Notes: a model not told the origin generated them from the sequence alone. A stretch of 64,000 nucleotides of DNA from JAFEDN01 sp965651935 (GCA_965651935.1 CBFGTC010000006.1:15928-79927), one strand, 5' to 3'; numbered from the stretch's first letter, positions 8,728 to 19,020 are shown. Translations and numbers: made by a program.

Positions 8728-11700
8728 ACGTATCACAATTTTTCATTAAACGTCCGGTCGCCACTATCGTTTTAACTATTGCTTTGATTCTGTTTGGACT
8801 GGCGGCTTATTTTGCGTTACCTATCAGCGAACTGCCCGAAGTCGATTTTCCCGTGATCATGGTGTCAGCCAGTCTTCCCGGAGCCGATCCTGAAACGATG
8901 GCAAATACGGTCGCTACTCCCCTGGAAAAGGAATTAAGCACCATTGCAGGCATTAATGAAATGAGTTCGCAGAGTAGTGCAGGGCAAACTCAAATTATTT
9001 TACAATTTGATCTTAGCCGCAACATTGATTCTGCCGCACAAGATGTGCAAACCGCCATTTCACAGGCATCACGGCATTTACCTTCTCAAATGACCAGTCC
9101 TCCTACCATGCGTAAAGTCAATCCCTCAGCCTCACCCATCTTGTATTTGAGTTTAACGGGTGAGAATGTGCCGCTCACTACCTTAGACGATTATGCTGAA
9201 ATTAATATAGGTCAACGTTTGTCGATGGTCCCCGGTGTTGCACAGGTGCAAGTTTACGGCGCTCAACAATACGCCGTTCGCATCCACTTAAATCCTCGGG
9301 CCATTTCCGCCCGCGGATTAAGTAATAGCAGTGTGATCAATGCCATTCAAGATGCAACTGCCACCCAGCCTACGGGAACTTTGCAAACGCCAGAGCGCAC
9401 TTATAGTGTGCTGGCTTCGGGGCAATATAATAAAGCCAGCGATTTCAATAAAATGATCATTGGATTTCAACAAGGAGCGCCGGTTCGATTGCAAGATGTG
9501 GGATTCGCTCAAGATAGCGTGGCTAACGTACAAGCGGCGACCTGGTATAATGATCAACGTTCTGTTTTATTAGCGATCCAGCGTCAACCGGGCGTGAATA
9601 CGGTTGCTGTGGCTGACGCAATTAAAAAACTCTTACCTGCTCTTACTGAAAATCTCCCTGGCGGCGCAAAATTAAATATTGCTTATGATCGCTCGGTATA
9701 TATCCGCCATACTTTAAACGAAATGAAATTGACTTTGGTCATTGCTTTGGTATTAGTGGCTGGCATTATTTTACTTTTCCTCGGAAATTTATCCTCTACG
9801 TTTATTGCCGTGATTGCCTTACCGGTGGCCTTGCTCGCGACTTTTATTGTCATGTATTTATTAGGCTATAGCCTAGACACGCTATCCTTGATTGGACTGG
9901 TATTAGCGGTGGGATTTATCGTGGATGATGCCATCGTTGTTTTAGAAAATATCGTGCGGTATTTAGAACACGGCTATCACCGCCTGGAAGCGGCCTTAAA
10001 AGGCAGTGGGGAGATTATTTTTACGATTATATCCATGACATTATCGTTAGTTGCGGTATTTATCCCGCTTATTTTCATGGGGGGGATCATTGGCCGTTTA
10101 TTTCGCGAGTTTTCCATCGTCGTTAGTGTTTCGATTTTAGTTTCGGGCGTGATTTCTTTAACCTTAACACCCATGTTGTGTGCGTATTTACTCAAACCTA
10201 GGGCTTCGGAACAACCCATTTTTCCTTGGTTTGAGCGTTTTTTTAATCATAGTAAAAATTTATATGAATTGGGGTTAAGATGGTCATTATCTCATTCTAA
10301 GATCATTTTGATTGTGACCGGCATTGTTTTGGGCCTGACAATTTGGTTATTCATGGCAGTTCCAAAAGGTTTTATGGCGACAGAGGATCAAGGGATTATT
10401 TTTGGCAGTACCAAAGCGCCGGTGGGGATTTCATTTGAGGAGTTGTCGAAGAGGCAACAAGGACTGGTCAAGTTAATTCGCGCTAACCCGAATGTCGCTA
10501 GTGTGCTCTCCAATGTCGGGCAACAGCGTGGTCGCTCTGACGCCAATGGCGGATGGATGTCTATCCGCTTAAAACCTTCCAATGAACGCAAGCTTTCGGC
10601 AGATGAAATCATTACTCAACTTCGACAACAAACTAGTCATTATCCAGGCATTAGAGTCACTTTCATGAACCCGCCATCGTTACAAATTGGAGGGAAATCC
10701 TCTAATGCCAGTTATCAATTTATTTTGCAAGGCAGCAATTTACAGCAATTAGAAAAAGCCACGGAAGAATTCCAACAAAAAATGGCTAAAATACCTGGAA
10801 TTAAAGACTTGGATAATGATCTTGATCTCACTAACCCGCAATTGCGAGTGAAAATTTTCCCGGATCGTGCCGCGGCTTACGGAATTACGATCGCTGCGAT
10901 CGAGTCCGCTTTATATAATGCTTTTGGTGAGCGTGAAATCAGCAGCATTTATACTCCCACTAACGAATATCCCGTCATAGTCGATGTTGCCAGTACGTTT
11001 CAAAAAAATATTAATGCGTTGCAGGCGATCGATGTGCCGGCGGCCAATGGGACTTTGGTGCCGTTAAGCTCCATCGCCACCATAGAACAAGGGGTTGGTC
11101 CCTTGTCTGTCAGTCATTATGGTCAATTACCGGCTGCCAGTATTTCTTATAATTTGGCGATAGGGTCTTCTTTGGGTGAAGTGAATAGTCAAATCCTGGA
11201 TCTGGCGAAAAGCAGTTTACCTTCGGGTATTATGGGTACCTTTGGCGGTTCGGCTCAGGCATTCCAGTCTTCCTTACTGACTTTACCTTTATTACTATTA
11301 GTCACGATTTTTGTGATCTACGTGGTTTTAGCCATTTTGTACGAGCATTTTTTACATCCTCTTACGATTCTTACAGCCTTGCCGTTTGCTGCTTTTGGGG
11401 CATTATTGATGTTGCTGATATTCCATTTGCAATTGGATTTATTTAGTTTTATTGGGATTATTTTATTGGTTGGATTAGTGAAAAAGAATGGGATCATGAT
11501 GGTGGACTTTGCTGTAGAAGCCCGTCGTAAAGAAAACATTGAAGCAGTGGAAGCCATTATCAAAGCCTGTTTAATTCGCTTCCGTCCCATTATGATGACG
11601 ACAATGACCGCCATCCTCTCTTCCCTTCCCTTAGCGATAGGTTTAGGAGCGGGTACGGAAGCGCGCCGATCTATGGGTGTGGCAGTCGTCGGTGGTTTAT

Positions 11701-11804
11701 TATTTTCGCAAATGCTCACCTTGTTCGTGACCCCGGTGTTTTATATAGTTATGGAAAGGTTTTCGCAGGGCCGTAAAAAAAATTCTATTTTGAGAAAAAA
11801 ATGA
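8724..11804 (+). CDS. RND multidrug efflux permease (MdtB/MdtC-like)
   Basis: Proton-driven inner-membrane exporter of the HAE1 group. The 1026-aa length is typical of the MdtB/C subgroup. Evidence includes the start MNVSQFFIKRPVATIV, the large periplasmic loops after TM1 and TM7, and the TM4 proton-relay pair in GFIVDDAIVVLEN. The C-terminal membrane half ends with LIGLVKKNGIMMVDFA-like and SMGVAVVGGLLFSQMLTLFVTPV motifs. A single permease gene suggests a homotrimer. It overlaps both the adaptor gene and xseA by 4 bases, so xseA is probably read through from the efflux operon. Confidence 0.94.
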   Translation: MNVSQFFIKRPVATIVLTIALILFGLAAYFALPISELPEVDFPVIMVSASLPGADPETMANTVATPLEKELSTIAGINEMSSQSSAGQTQIILQFDLSRNIDSAAQDVQTAISQASRHLPSQMTSPPTMRKVNPSASPILYLSLTGENVPLTTLDDYAEINIGQRLSMVPGVAQVQVYGAQQYAVRIHLNPRAISARGLSNSSVINAIQDATATQPTGTLQTPERTYSVLASGQYNKASDFNKMIIGFQQGAPVRLQDVGFAQDSVANVQAATWYNDQRSVLLAIQRQPGVNTVAVADAIKKLLPALTENLPGGAKLNIAYDRSVYIRHTLNEMKLTLVIALVLVAGIILLFLGNLSSTFIAVIALPVALLATFIVMYLLGYSLDTLSLIGLVLAVGFIVDDAIVVLENIVRYLEHGYHRLEAALKGSGEIIFTIISMTLSLVAVFIPLIFMGGIIGRLFREFSIVVSVSILVSGVISLTLTPMLCAYLLKPRASEQPIFPWFERFFNHSKNLYELGLRWSLSHSKIILIVTGIVLGLTIWLFMAVPKGFMATEDQGIIFGSTKAPVGISFEELSKRQQGLVKLIRANPNVASVLSNVGQQRGRSDANGGWMSIRLKPSNERKLSADEIITQLRQQTSHYPGIRVTFMNPPSLQIGGKSSNASYQFILQGSNLQQLEKATEEFQQKMAKIPGIKDLDNDLDLTNPQLRVKIFPDRAAAYGITIAAIESALYNAFGEREISSIYTPTNEYPVIVDVASTFQKNINALQAIDVPAANGTLVPLSSIATIEQGVGPLSVSHYGQLPAASISYNLAIGSSLGEVNSQILDLAKSSLPSGIMGTFGGSAQAFQSSLLTLPLLLLVTIFVIYVVLAILYEHFLHPLTILTALPFAAFGALLMLLIFHLQLDLFSFIGIILLVGLVKKNGIMMVDFAVEARRKENIEAVEAIIKACLIRFRPIMMTTMTAILSSLPLAIGLGAGTEARRSMGVAVVGGLLFSQMLTLFVTPVFYIVMERFSQGRKKNSILRKK

Positions 11805-13009
11805 AAACCACTGCAAAACATGTCTTTACTGTCTCCGCATTGAATCATTTGGCCAGGCAAATGCTGGAGGAATGTATTGGGCAAATTTGGATTAGCGGGG
11901 AAATTTCAAACTTAGTCCAAGCCAGTTCAGGTCATTATTACTTTTCGCTAAAAGACGCGAATGCTCAAGTGCGTTGCGCTCTATTCAAACCCAATGGTAA
12001 GAAATTAAATTTTTTACTTAAAAATGGGCTGCAAGTTTTGGCTTTTGCGCAAATCGGGTTGTACGAACCACGAGGAGAATTTCAACTCATCATTCAACAA
12101 ATCGAAGAGAGTGGATTAGGGATTTTGCAAAAAAAATTCGAAGACTTAAAGCAGCGTTTACAGGCCGCTGGGTTATTTGCTGAAGCACACAAAAAACCAT
12201 TGCCCACACTTCCCAGGACCGTGGGCGTGGTGACATCCCCCACTGGCGCCGCGGTTCACGATATTTTAACGGTACTAAAACGGCGTTTTCCGGCTATCTC
12301 CGTTATTATTTATCCGACCTTAGTGCAAGGGGAGCAAGCGGCTAAACAAATCGTGAAAGCTTTGCAAATCGCTAACACGCGTAAAGAATGCGAGGTGATT
12401 ATATTAGCCCGCGGTGGAGGCTCGTTAGAAGATTTATGGCCTTTTAATGAAGAAATCGTGGCTCAGGCTATTTTTGCTAGTCAAATTCCTATTATCAGCG
12501 GCATTGGTCATGAAGTCGATTTCACCATCGCTGATTTTGTTGCGGATAAACGCGCCGCCACGCCTTCCGCAGCGGCAGAATGCGTGAGTCCGCATTGGCA
12601 AGAATGGTATCAGCGTATCAGCCATAGTGACAGACGTTTGCAGCAAATGATGCAGTCGCGCTTGCTGGAATTTCAATCTCAACTTTTGCATATTAGTAAA
12701 CGTTTGCGTCACCCAGGACAGCGCTTACAAGATCAAGCGCAGCATTTGGATCAATTGGAATACCGTTTGATTTTAGCGCAACAAAACCAGCTTAAACATT
12801 GTCGCCAACAATTAAATCAAGCCGCTTTTGCATTGCAAACCTTAAGTCCATTAAAAACTTTAGAAAGGGGGTATGCCATCGTTCGCAATAAACAAAATCA
12901 AGAACTGGTGACTCATTCGCAACAAATCAAAGTGAATGATGAGTTAGTCATTAAATTTGCTCATAATGCATGTGAGTGCCGCGTGGAAAAGATCATCGAA
13001 CAACTATGA
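11801..13009 (+). CDS. xseA: Exodeoxyribonuclease VII large subunit
   Basis: Catalytic subunit of ExoVII, which degrades single-stranded DNA. An N-terminal OB-fold (IWISGEISNLVQASSGHYYFSLKD) is followed by the catalytic domain, with VGVVTSPTGAAVHDI and the RGGGSLEDLWPFN signature. A coiled coil and a C-terminal stretch with LERGYAIV complete it. At 402 aa it is slightly shorter than E. coli XseA. No xseB is seen in this window. The gene overlaps the RND permease (ATGA) and the MATE gene. Confidence 0.96.
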   Translation: MKTTAKHVFTVSALNHLARQMLEECIGQIWISGEISNLVQASSGHYYFSLKDANAQVRCALFKPNGKKLNFLLKNGLQVLAFAQIGLYEPRGEFQLIIQQIEESGLGILQKKFEDLKQRLQAAGLFAEAHKKPLPTLPRTVGVVTSPTGAAVHDILTVLKRRFPAISVIIYPTLVQGEQAAKQIVKALQIANTRKECEVIILARGGGSLEDLWPFNEEIVAQAIFASQIPIISGIGHEVDFTIADFVADKRAATPSAAAECVSPHWQEWYQRISHSDRRLQQMMQSRLLEFQSQLLHISKRLRHPGQRLQDQAQHLDQLEYRLILAQQNQLKHCRQQLNQAAFALQTLSPLKTLERGYAIVRNKQNQELVTHSQQIKVNDELVIKFAHNACECRVEKIIEQL

Positions 13010-14364
13010 AAGTATTTACTGCCAAGGAAATAAGCTCTTTTATAAAATTATGTTTGCCTTTGGCCGCTTCGCTGTTGGCCTTAAAAGGGATGCAATTTAT
13101 CGATACTTTAATGATGGGATGGATAGGTCCTCACGCTTTAGCCGCAGGTGCTTTAGGCACGAATATCTTTATCACCATCGTGGTATTTTGCCGTGGCGTG
13201 GTCAGTATGGTGGGAGTCTCTATCGTGCATGCCAGAGGGGAACAGCAAACCGATAAAATTCGATCTACGCTGCACCAAGCTTTGTATTTGTCAGTGGCGG
13301 TTTCCATTCCGTTGATGATATTAGCCTGGCAATCGCCGTCTTATTTAGTGCTGATTGGACAAGATCCGGTAGTCGCTGCTGACGCCAAAAGTTTGCTCAG
13401 TGGATTACTATGGGGAATTCCGGGTACGACATTGTTTTATGCTATGCGTGAATTTGTTTCGGCATTTGCATTGGCCCGAGCGGTAATGTTTATTTCAATT
13501 GTTTCTATCCCTCTTACGTTTGCAGCGAATTATGTGCTGATTTATGGCAAATTGGGTTTACCAGCTTTGGGGATTGCCGGAATTGGCTACGCTGGCGCTT
13601 TGGTCTGTTGGTTTATGTTTGCCGGATTATTGTTTTACGCCTCAAGACAATCGGTTTTAAAGCAATTTCTCACTTGGCGTTTACATAAGCCGGATTTTAC
13701 TATCTTAAAAAACTTGTGGGTGAACGGCAGTTCCAGTGGGGTAGTTTTGGTATTGGATATGGTGGCGTTTTTAACTGCGGCCATTTTAACGGGATATTTT
13801 GGAGTGACTGCTTTAGCGGCTTATCAAATTGCCATGCAGTGCGTGAGTATTGCTTATAACTTACCTTTGGCAATTACTATTGTCACTACTTTGGAAATTG
13901 GTCATGCCTATGCTTCGCGAAATTTGGCGCAAATCAAGCGTATCTTATATATGGGTATTGGTTTAGGTTTACTGATTTCCCTGAGTTTCGCCATCTTATT
14001 CCTGAGCGCGCCTAATATGCTTACTCAGATTTTTTTGGAAGATAATCATCGCGTCAGCCGAGCGGTGTTTGCTACCACTGAAATCTTTTTAGCGGCGGCA
14101 AGTGCGGTGATTCTATTTGATGGTGCTCAAGCGATTATAATTGGAGCTTTGCGAGGTTTTAACGATACTTTCATTCCGATGCTGATCAGTATTCTTTGTT
14201 ATTTATTTATTGCCATTCCGGTTTCCTATTGGCTGTCTTTTCATACTTCCTTGAAGGCGGTTGGGGTTTGGTACGGATTAATGTTGGGGATTATGACGCT
14301 TTGTGGTTTTTCCGCCTGGCGACTGTGGAGATTTTTAAGTCATTTTTCTGCCAGAAATCAATAG
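13006..14364 (+). CDS. MATE-family multidrug/Na+ antiporter (NorM-like)
   Basis: Twelve-helix MatE-domain exporter of 452 aa. Two MatE repeats are visible. The N-terminal half has LKGMQFIDTLMMGWIGPHALAAGALG, and the second half has LVLDMVAFLTAAILTGYFGVTALAAYQIAMQ with TLEIGHAYA. I use the ATG at 13006, which shares bases with the xseA stop (ATGA coupling), rather than the upstream GTG at 12976. It follows the RND operon and xseA with no gap. It ends 2 bases from the convergent sbcB gene. Confidence 0.9.
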   Translation: MKVFTAKEISSFIKLCLPLAASLLALKGMQFIDTLMMGWIGPHALAAGALGTNIFITIVVFCRGVVSMVGVSIVHARGEQQTDKIRSTLHQALYLSVAVSIPLMILAWQSPSYLVLIGQDPVVAADAKSLLSGLLWGIPGTTLFYAMREFVSAFALARAVMFISIVSIPLTFAANYVLIYGKLGLPALGIAGIGYAGALVCWFMFAGLLFYASRQSVLKQFLTWRLHKPDFTILKNLWVNGSSSGVVLVLDMVAFLTAAILTGYFGVTALAAYQIAMQCVSIAYNLPLAITIVTTLEIGHAYASRNLAQIKRILYMGIGLGLLISLSFAILFLSAPNMLTQIFLEDNHRVSRAVFATTEIFLAAASAVILFDGAQAIIIGALRGFNDTFIPMLISILCYLFIAIPVSYWLSFHTSLKAVGVWYGLMLGIMTLCGFSAWRLWRFLSHFSARNQ

Positions 14365-14366
14365 AA

Positions 14367-15782
14367 TCAGATTACCTCTTCGTATTTGATAGGTTTGAGT
14401 GAGAGGAGGAAATGGTTTAAATCCGCCAATAACTTCAAGGTCTCTGGGTCTGACTCTGAAACGGGTAAATTTTTTAATTCCTCTAGCGCCGCTGGGATAG
14501 TCAATTTACGCTGACCGCGGTAATCGATAGGCGCTTGATCTGCTGAGCTATATAACGATTTCTGTAAATATTTTTGAAAAATTTCTTTTTGTAAATCGGG
14601 CAAGTATTCAAAAAAATGTCTACCCATTATCCGCAAAGCTTGTTGTTTGCGGATGGGGTGGGTAATTTTTTCGGCTAGCTCCCATTTTTTTTCCGGTGCA
14701 GTGAGATGGAATTGTTGAAATAATTTTTCTTCATTATTGGCAAAACCAATATCATATAGTGCGGCATCCGCGTCTAAATTCGGTATTTTTGGGTAAGTAT
14801 AAGAACGGTAATATTGGCATAGAGATTGAAATATATTTGGATTCTTATCCAGCCAGAGTTTATTTTGTTGATAAATCCGCCAGCGTGTTTGAGAAAGAAG
14901 GTGCATATAATCGCTTTTCATTGGCAGTAAAAACTCTGCTTCAGCGCGTTTTTTACGGATGACAAACGCTTTTTCATTCAAATCGGCTTCGGTGGCGCTG
15001 CTCAGGGCTTCTGTATCTAGGCGTAACCATAAAGTTTGATTTGTATAACAATTATGCGAGCCCAATCCCACAACTGGAGCCAGAAAATTTTGATGAGCGC
15101 CGAATTTTCCACTAATTAAAAATGCTTGCTGTTCAGGTAATTGCTGTTGTCTGCGTGAATCCATATCTTTATTGAAGTATTCGCACAAATACTGCCACAT
15201 TTTTGGTTCTTGGATAAATTGACGCGCTAATGCTAAAGTCGCCTCCACATCAACCATAGCGGTATGGGCCTGACCGCTAGCGAGTTGATTGGCTGTGCTG
15301 ATATTAGCGAGTTTTAAGCTGATTTTTTCGTTGACTTGAGGCCAACAGGCCAATACTCCTGGTTTAAACAGATAAAACATGATGGTAATAGGATATAAAT
15401 CCATGCGTGAACATTGATTGGCATACTGGTGGGTATACGCCGGGAGTAAATTGCGATAAAAGGAGAATCGTAAAAATTCATCGTCAAAACCCAGGGTATT
15501 ATAACCTAAACTGATGGTGCCTGGCACATTTAAAAGACGATGTATGATATGTATCGCTTCAATTTCAGAGATTCCATGACCAAATTGTTCGACGCCAATT
15601 TGATGAGTGAGTACTGCTGCCGGTGAGGGGATAATGTCTTTATTCAGTTTCACCGTGAGGTTAATACGCTCTAATTCATGTAATTTTAAATCAGTCCTAA
15701 TCGCGGCAAATTGTAGCACCTGGTCAAAACAGGAGTTAAGACCAGTGGTTTCGATGTCATAAAAAAGATAAGTTTGATTCAT
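14367..15782 (-). CDS. sbcB: Exodeoxyribonuclease I
   Basis: 3'-5' single-strand DNA exonuclease used in recombination and mismatch repair. The DEDDh core is visible: FYDIETTGLN at the N-terminus, NTLGFDDEFLRF in the middle, and HTAMVDVEATLALA near residue 185. The C-terminal ExoI SH3-like and helical parts follow, with YDIGFANNEEKLFQQFH. The 471-aa length is normal. It begins one base after the stop of the upstream CDF transporter gene, so the two form a minus-strand operon. Confidence 0.95.
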   Translation of the reverse strand: MNQTYLFYDIETTGLNSCFDQVLQFAAIRTDLKLHELERINLTVKLNKDIIPSPAAVLTHQIGVEQFGHGISEIEAIHIIHRLLNVPGTISLGYNTLGFDDEFLRFSFYRNLLPAYTHQYANQCSRMDLYPITIMFYLFKPGVLACWPQVNEKISLKLANISTANQLASGQAHTAMVDVEATLALARQFIQEPKMWQYLCEYFNKDMDSRRQQQLPEQQAFLISGKFGAHQNFLAPVVGLGSHNCYTNQTLWLRLDTEALSSATEADLNEKAFVIRKKRAEAEFLLPMKSDYMHLLSQTRWRIYQQNKLWLDKNPNIFQSLCQYYRSYTYPKIPNLDADAALYDIGFANNEEKLFQQFHLTAPEKKWELAEKITHPIRKQQALRIMGRHFFEYLPDLQKEIFQKYLQKSLYSSADQAPIDYRGQRKLTIPAALEELKNLPVSESDPETLKLLADLNHFLLSLKPIKYEEVI

Positions 15783-15783
15783 T

Positions 15784-16920
15784 TTAAAGCCGCATCAAGA
15801 ATTGAATTGAAGCCAATTGAGGTAAAACATCGATGCCTTGCTGATAAAGAGGGCTGATTTGGTTAATTTGTTCTGTTGAAAAAGTATGCAGCGGCCAGGT
15901 TATCTCTAAATAAATATGTCCGTCAAAATAATGGATATCGATTTTTTCTATTTGGGTAAAGCCGGGTAGATTTTCCCATTGCGGGCGTAATAGAGCGAGT
16001 ATTTCCGCGCGGCTGGGCAAATTAAGGCTAGGCCGGCTAGTTTCGTCATTTTCAGGATCAATATGCACGGTCACGTCGGCGATTTCTGGAAAATTTTTTA
16101 TAAGCGTTTCATGGACTTTTTCGCTGATATGATGACCTTCGGAAACACTAATGAAGGTGTTGACGATAAGATGGGTGTCTACAAAAATATTCCCACCATG
16201 AGATCGAGTTCGCAGTTGATGTATGGAAACCACGCCGGGACAACTTTGGATACATTCGCGGATTCTTTCTAAAATGGCGGGCTTGACACCCGTGTCAATC
16301 AATTCTGAAATACCGCTCGAAAATAATTGCACGGCGGATTTCATAATAAATAAAGCGATAAATGCTGCGCTAATATTATCGGCATAGGGGATGCCTAACA
16401 TATGGCACAAGGCGCTCACTACCACCAAGGCCGATACCCAAACATCGCTGCGGTTATGGTAAGCGTTGGTAATTAATAAATTGGAGCTAATTTTACGCCC
16501 CATCGCCAAGGTGTAGCGATACAGCGCTTCTTTAATTCCAATGGCCAACAAAGCCGTGAGAATGACCGGGATGCTATAGATTGTGGTGATTTTACCAGTG
16601 TGAATGTGGTGGTAAGTTTCGTATACAATTGAACCGCCTACAAGCAATAATAAAATAGCAATAATGATGGCGGCTAAAGTTTCAATACGTTGATGGCCGT
16701 AGGGATGGTCGGCGTCGGGAACTTTACCGCCGGCTTTAGCGGCGATGAGCACCAAAGCATCGCTTACCAAATCTGAAAAAGAGTGTAATCCGTCGGCGAC
16801 TAAAGCATGAGAGTTGGCAACATAACCAATGATTATTTTAATCAAAGCTAATAATGTATTCGATAATGCGTTGACTATTGTCACGCGTTTCGCGGTTTGA
16901 TAACGCAAGGCGCCGGCCAT
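15784..16920 (-). CDS. Cation diffusion facilitator (CDF) metal transporter
   Basis: Inner-membrane divalent-metal/proton antiporter. TM2 carries the metal site in SHALVADGLHSFSDLVSD, followed by the family motif DHPYGHQRIETL. TM5 holds NAYHNRSDVWVS, and the cytoplasmic ferredoxin-like domain (IHQLRTRSHGGNIFVDTHLIV) binds regulatory metal. At 378 aa it is longer than FieF because of about 70 extra C-terminal residues (from RPSLNLPSRAEIL). The substrate (Zn, Fe or Mn) cannot be decided from sequence. sbcB follows immediately. Confidence 0.92.
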   Translation of the reverse strand: MAGALRYQTAKRVTIVNALSNTLLALIKIIIGYVANSHALVADGLHSFSDLVSDALVLIAAKAGGKVPDADHPYGHQRIETLAAIIIAILLLLVGGSIVYETYHHIHTGKITTIYSIPVILTALLAIGIKEALYRYTLAMGRKISSNLLITNAYHNRSDVWVSALVVVSALCHMLGIPYADNISAAFIALFIMKSAVQLFSSGISELIDTGVKPAILERIRECIQSCPGVVSIHQLRTRSHGGNIFVDTHLIVNTFISVSEGHHISEKVHETLIKNFPEIADVTVHIDPENDETSRPSLNLPSRAEILALLRPQWENLPGFTQIEKIDIHYFDGHIYLEITWPLHTFSTEQINQISPLYQQGIDVLPQLASIQFLMRL

Positions 16921-17059
16921 AGCTCCATCTCTTACTTAATCACGGTTTGATGCCTCCCAGCCCTTCAATAAAAAGCCGGTGCATTCTCAAAATTCATATC
17001 ATGCGTTAATATGACACATTCGCTATAAAAAAGGGATGCCTCACTGATTTAAATTTATT

Positions 17060-17100
17060 TTGAATTACCTTTCCAAATATAGTACAATATCAGTACGGTA
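17060..17100 (+). promoter_or_regulatory. Promoter of the suf operon with probable Rrf2 operator
   Basis: A sigma70 promoter: -35 TTGAAT (17060-17065), 17-base spacer, -10 TACAAT (17083-17088). The downstream part (about 17077-17100) is an imperfect dyad with two GTAC cores and ends in CAGTACGGTAT. It resembles the right half of the IscR type 1 site (YAGTCRRSTAT). It lies just before the Rrf2 gene, so the regulator probably represses its own operon when holding a cluster. Confidence 0.7.
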
Positions 17101-17118
17101 TGAGATTCAACAAATAAT

Positions 17119-17568
17119 ATGATTAAAATCAGTAGATTATCTGACTATAGCTTAATTTTGCTAAAAATATTAGCAGCGGAACCAGAACGTTCTTTAAGCG
17201 CGGCAGCGTTATCAGAACGCAGTAATATTGCGTTTCCCACCGTGAGTAAAGTCCTCAAATTGCTCAACGAAGGCGGAGTTTTAGTTTCTACTCGCGGAGT
17301 GAACGGCGGATATAAGCTACAAAAAGAGCCTGAGCAACTCAATTTGGCGGAAATTTTAGCCGCAGTCGAAGGCGCCCCGGCTTTAACGGAATGCTGTGAA
17401 GCCGTAAACAATTGTATCCATGATTCTCAATGTAGCCTGCGCCAACATTGGCAAATCATTAATAAAGTGATTATTCATGTTTTAAGCTGTTTTTCTTTGG
17501 CTGATTTAAAAGGGACGTTAGCAAATACCGAGATAATCCAACGCATACAAGGCATTATTGATAGGTAA
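17119..17568 (+). CDS. Rrf2-family SUF operon regulator
   Basis: Winged-helix transcription factor (149 aa) of the SUF-associated Rrf2 group related to IscR. The DNA-binding part is at residues 1-70 (SDYSLILLKILA...PTVSKVLKLLNEGGVLVSTRGVNGGY). Cysteines in ECCEAVNNC...DSQC correspond to the cluster-binding triad of IscR. It is the first gene of the suf operon, 6 bases before sufB, and probably senses iron-sulfur status. Confidence 0.93.
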   Translation: MIKISRLSDYSLILLKILAAEPERSLSAAALSERSNIAFPTVSKVLKLLNEGGVLVSTRGVNGGYKLQKEPEQLNLAEILAAVEGAPALTECCEAVNNCIHDSQCSLRQHWQIINKVIIHVLSCFSLADLKGTLANTEIIQRIQGIIDR

Positions 17569-17574
17569 GGAGCA

Positions 17575-19020
17575 ATGAACGAAAAATCTTATCTCAACGA
17601 AGCAGTTAATAAGAAATACCAACATGGTTTTGTGACGGATATTGCGGCAGACCAATTTCCTCCGGGTTTAAATGAAGAGGTAGTCCGCCTCATTTCCCAA
17701 AAAAAAAATGAACCGGAATTTCTTTTAAATTGGCGTTTGCAGGCATATCGCTATTGGTTAACCTTATCTTCTCCGCAATGGCCACATTTGCAGATAGAGC
17801 CTATCGATTATCAAAATATCAGTTATTATTCCGCACCACAAACCAATAAAAAAGGGCCTAAAAGTTTAGAAGAAGTTGACCCTAAGTTATTGGAAACCTA
17901 CGACAAATTAGGCGTCCCTTTACATGAAAGAGCAAAACTCGCCGGAGTGGCGGTGGATGCCGTATTCGATAGCGTTTCTGTCGCCACCACTTTTAAAGAA
18001 AAACTTGCCGAAGCCGGAGTTATTTTTTGTTCTTTTTCTGAAGCGGTTAAAAATCATCCTGAATTAGTGCAACAATATCTCGGCACGGTGGTGTCTTATC
18101 GAGATAATTTTTATGCGGCTTTAAATTCAGCGGTCTTTAGTGATGGTTCCTTCGTTTATATTCCCAAAGGCGTGCGTTGTCCAATGGAATTATCGACTTA
18201 TTTCCGTATTAATAGCGCGAATACAGGTCAGTTCGAGAGGACTTTGATTATTGCCGATGACGATAGTTACGTCAGTTATTTAGAGGGCTGCACTGCGCCT
18301 ATGCGAGATGAAAATCAACTCCACGCCGCGGTGGTGGAATTGATTGCACTGAACCGAGCTCAAATTAAATATTCTACCGTGCAAAATTGGTATCCCGGTG
18401 ATGAGCAAGGTCGTGGCGGCATCTATAATTTCGTCACTAAAAGAGGGTTGTGCAAAGGCGCATTTGCCAAAATTTCCTGGACTCAAGTGGAGACGGGATC
18501 TGCAATCACCTGGAAATATCCCAGCGTTATTTTGCAAGGCGACAATTCCATAGGTGAATTTTATTCGGTGGCGTTAACCCGGCATTTCCAACAAGCCGAT
18601 ACCGGCACAAAAATGATTCATCTTGGTAAGAATACTTCCAGCACCATCATTGCCAAAGGCATCGCTGCCGGCCATGGTCAAAGTACTTATCGAGGTTTAG
18701 TTCGAGTAGCTCCTTCGGCAGAACAAGCGCGCAATTACAGCCAATGCGACTCATTACTGATCGGTGATTTATGCGGGGCTCATACTTATCCTTATTTGGA
18801 AGTCAAAAATTATACGGCGCAAATTGCTCATGAGGCATCCACTTCGAGGATAGGTGAAGATCAACTTTTTTATTGCCGCCAACGTGGAATTACTTCGGAA
18901 GATGCCGTGTCAATGATTGTCAACGGATTTTGTAAAGAAGTCTTTAAAGAATTACCCATGGAATTTGCAGTGGAAGCGCAAAAACTCATGGCGGTGAGTT
19001 TAGAGGGCAGCATCGGCTAG
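17575..19020 (+). CDS. sufB: Fe-S cluster scaffold subunit SufB
   Basis: Core scaffold subunit of the SufBCD complex, in which new clusters form. The 481-aa length is standard. The SufB beta-helix region contains YLEGCTAPMRDENQLHAAVVEL and MIHLGKNTSSTIIAKGI. The conserved C-terminal SLLIGDLCGAHTYPYLEVKN...EDQLFYCRQRGI carries the key Cys and catalytic residues. It starts after an AAGGAG ribosome-binding site, 6 bases after the regulator. Confidence 0.97.
   Translation: MNEKSYLNEAVNKKYQHGFVTDIAADQFPPGLNEEVVRLISQKKNEPEFLLNWRLQAYRYWLTLSSPQWPHLQIEPIDYQNISYYSAPQTNKKGPKSLEEVDPKLLETYDKLGVPLHERAKLAGVAVDAVFDSVSVATTFKEKLAEAGVIFCSFSEAVKNHPELVQQYLGTVVSYRDNFYAALNSAVFSDGSFVYIPKGVRCPMELSTYFRINSANTGQFERTLIIADDDSYVSYLEGCTAPMRDENQLHAAVVELIALNRAQIKYSTVQNWYPGDEQGRGGIYNFVTKRGLCKGAFAKISWTQVETGSAITWKYPSVILQGDNSIGEFYSVALTRHFQQADTGTKMIHLGKNTSSTIIAKGIAAGHGQSTYRGLVRVAPSAEQARNYSQCDSLLIGDLCGAHTYPYLEVKNYTAQIAHEASTSRIGEDQLFYCRQRGITSEDAVSMIVNGFCKEVFKELPMEFAVEAQKLMAVSLEGSIG

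Noticed and set aside
11318..11719. 133-aa minus-strand frame in the RND permease
   Set aside because: Antisense of a conserved membrane protein; amino acid pattern reflects the opposite strand.
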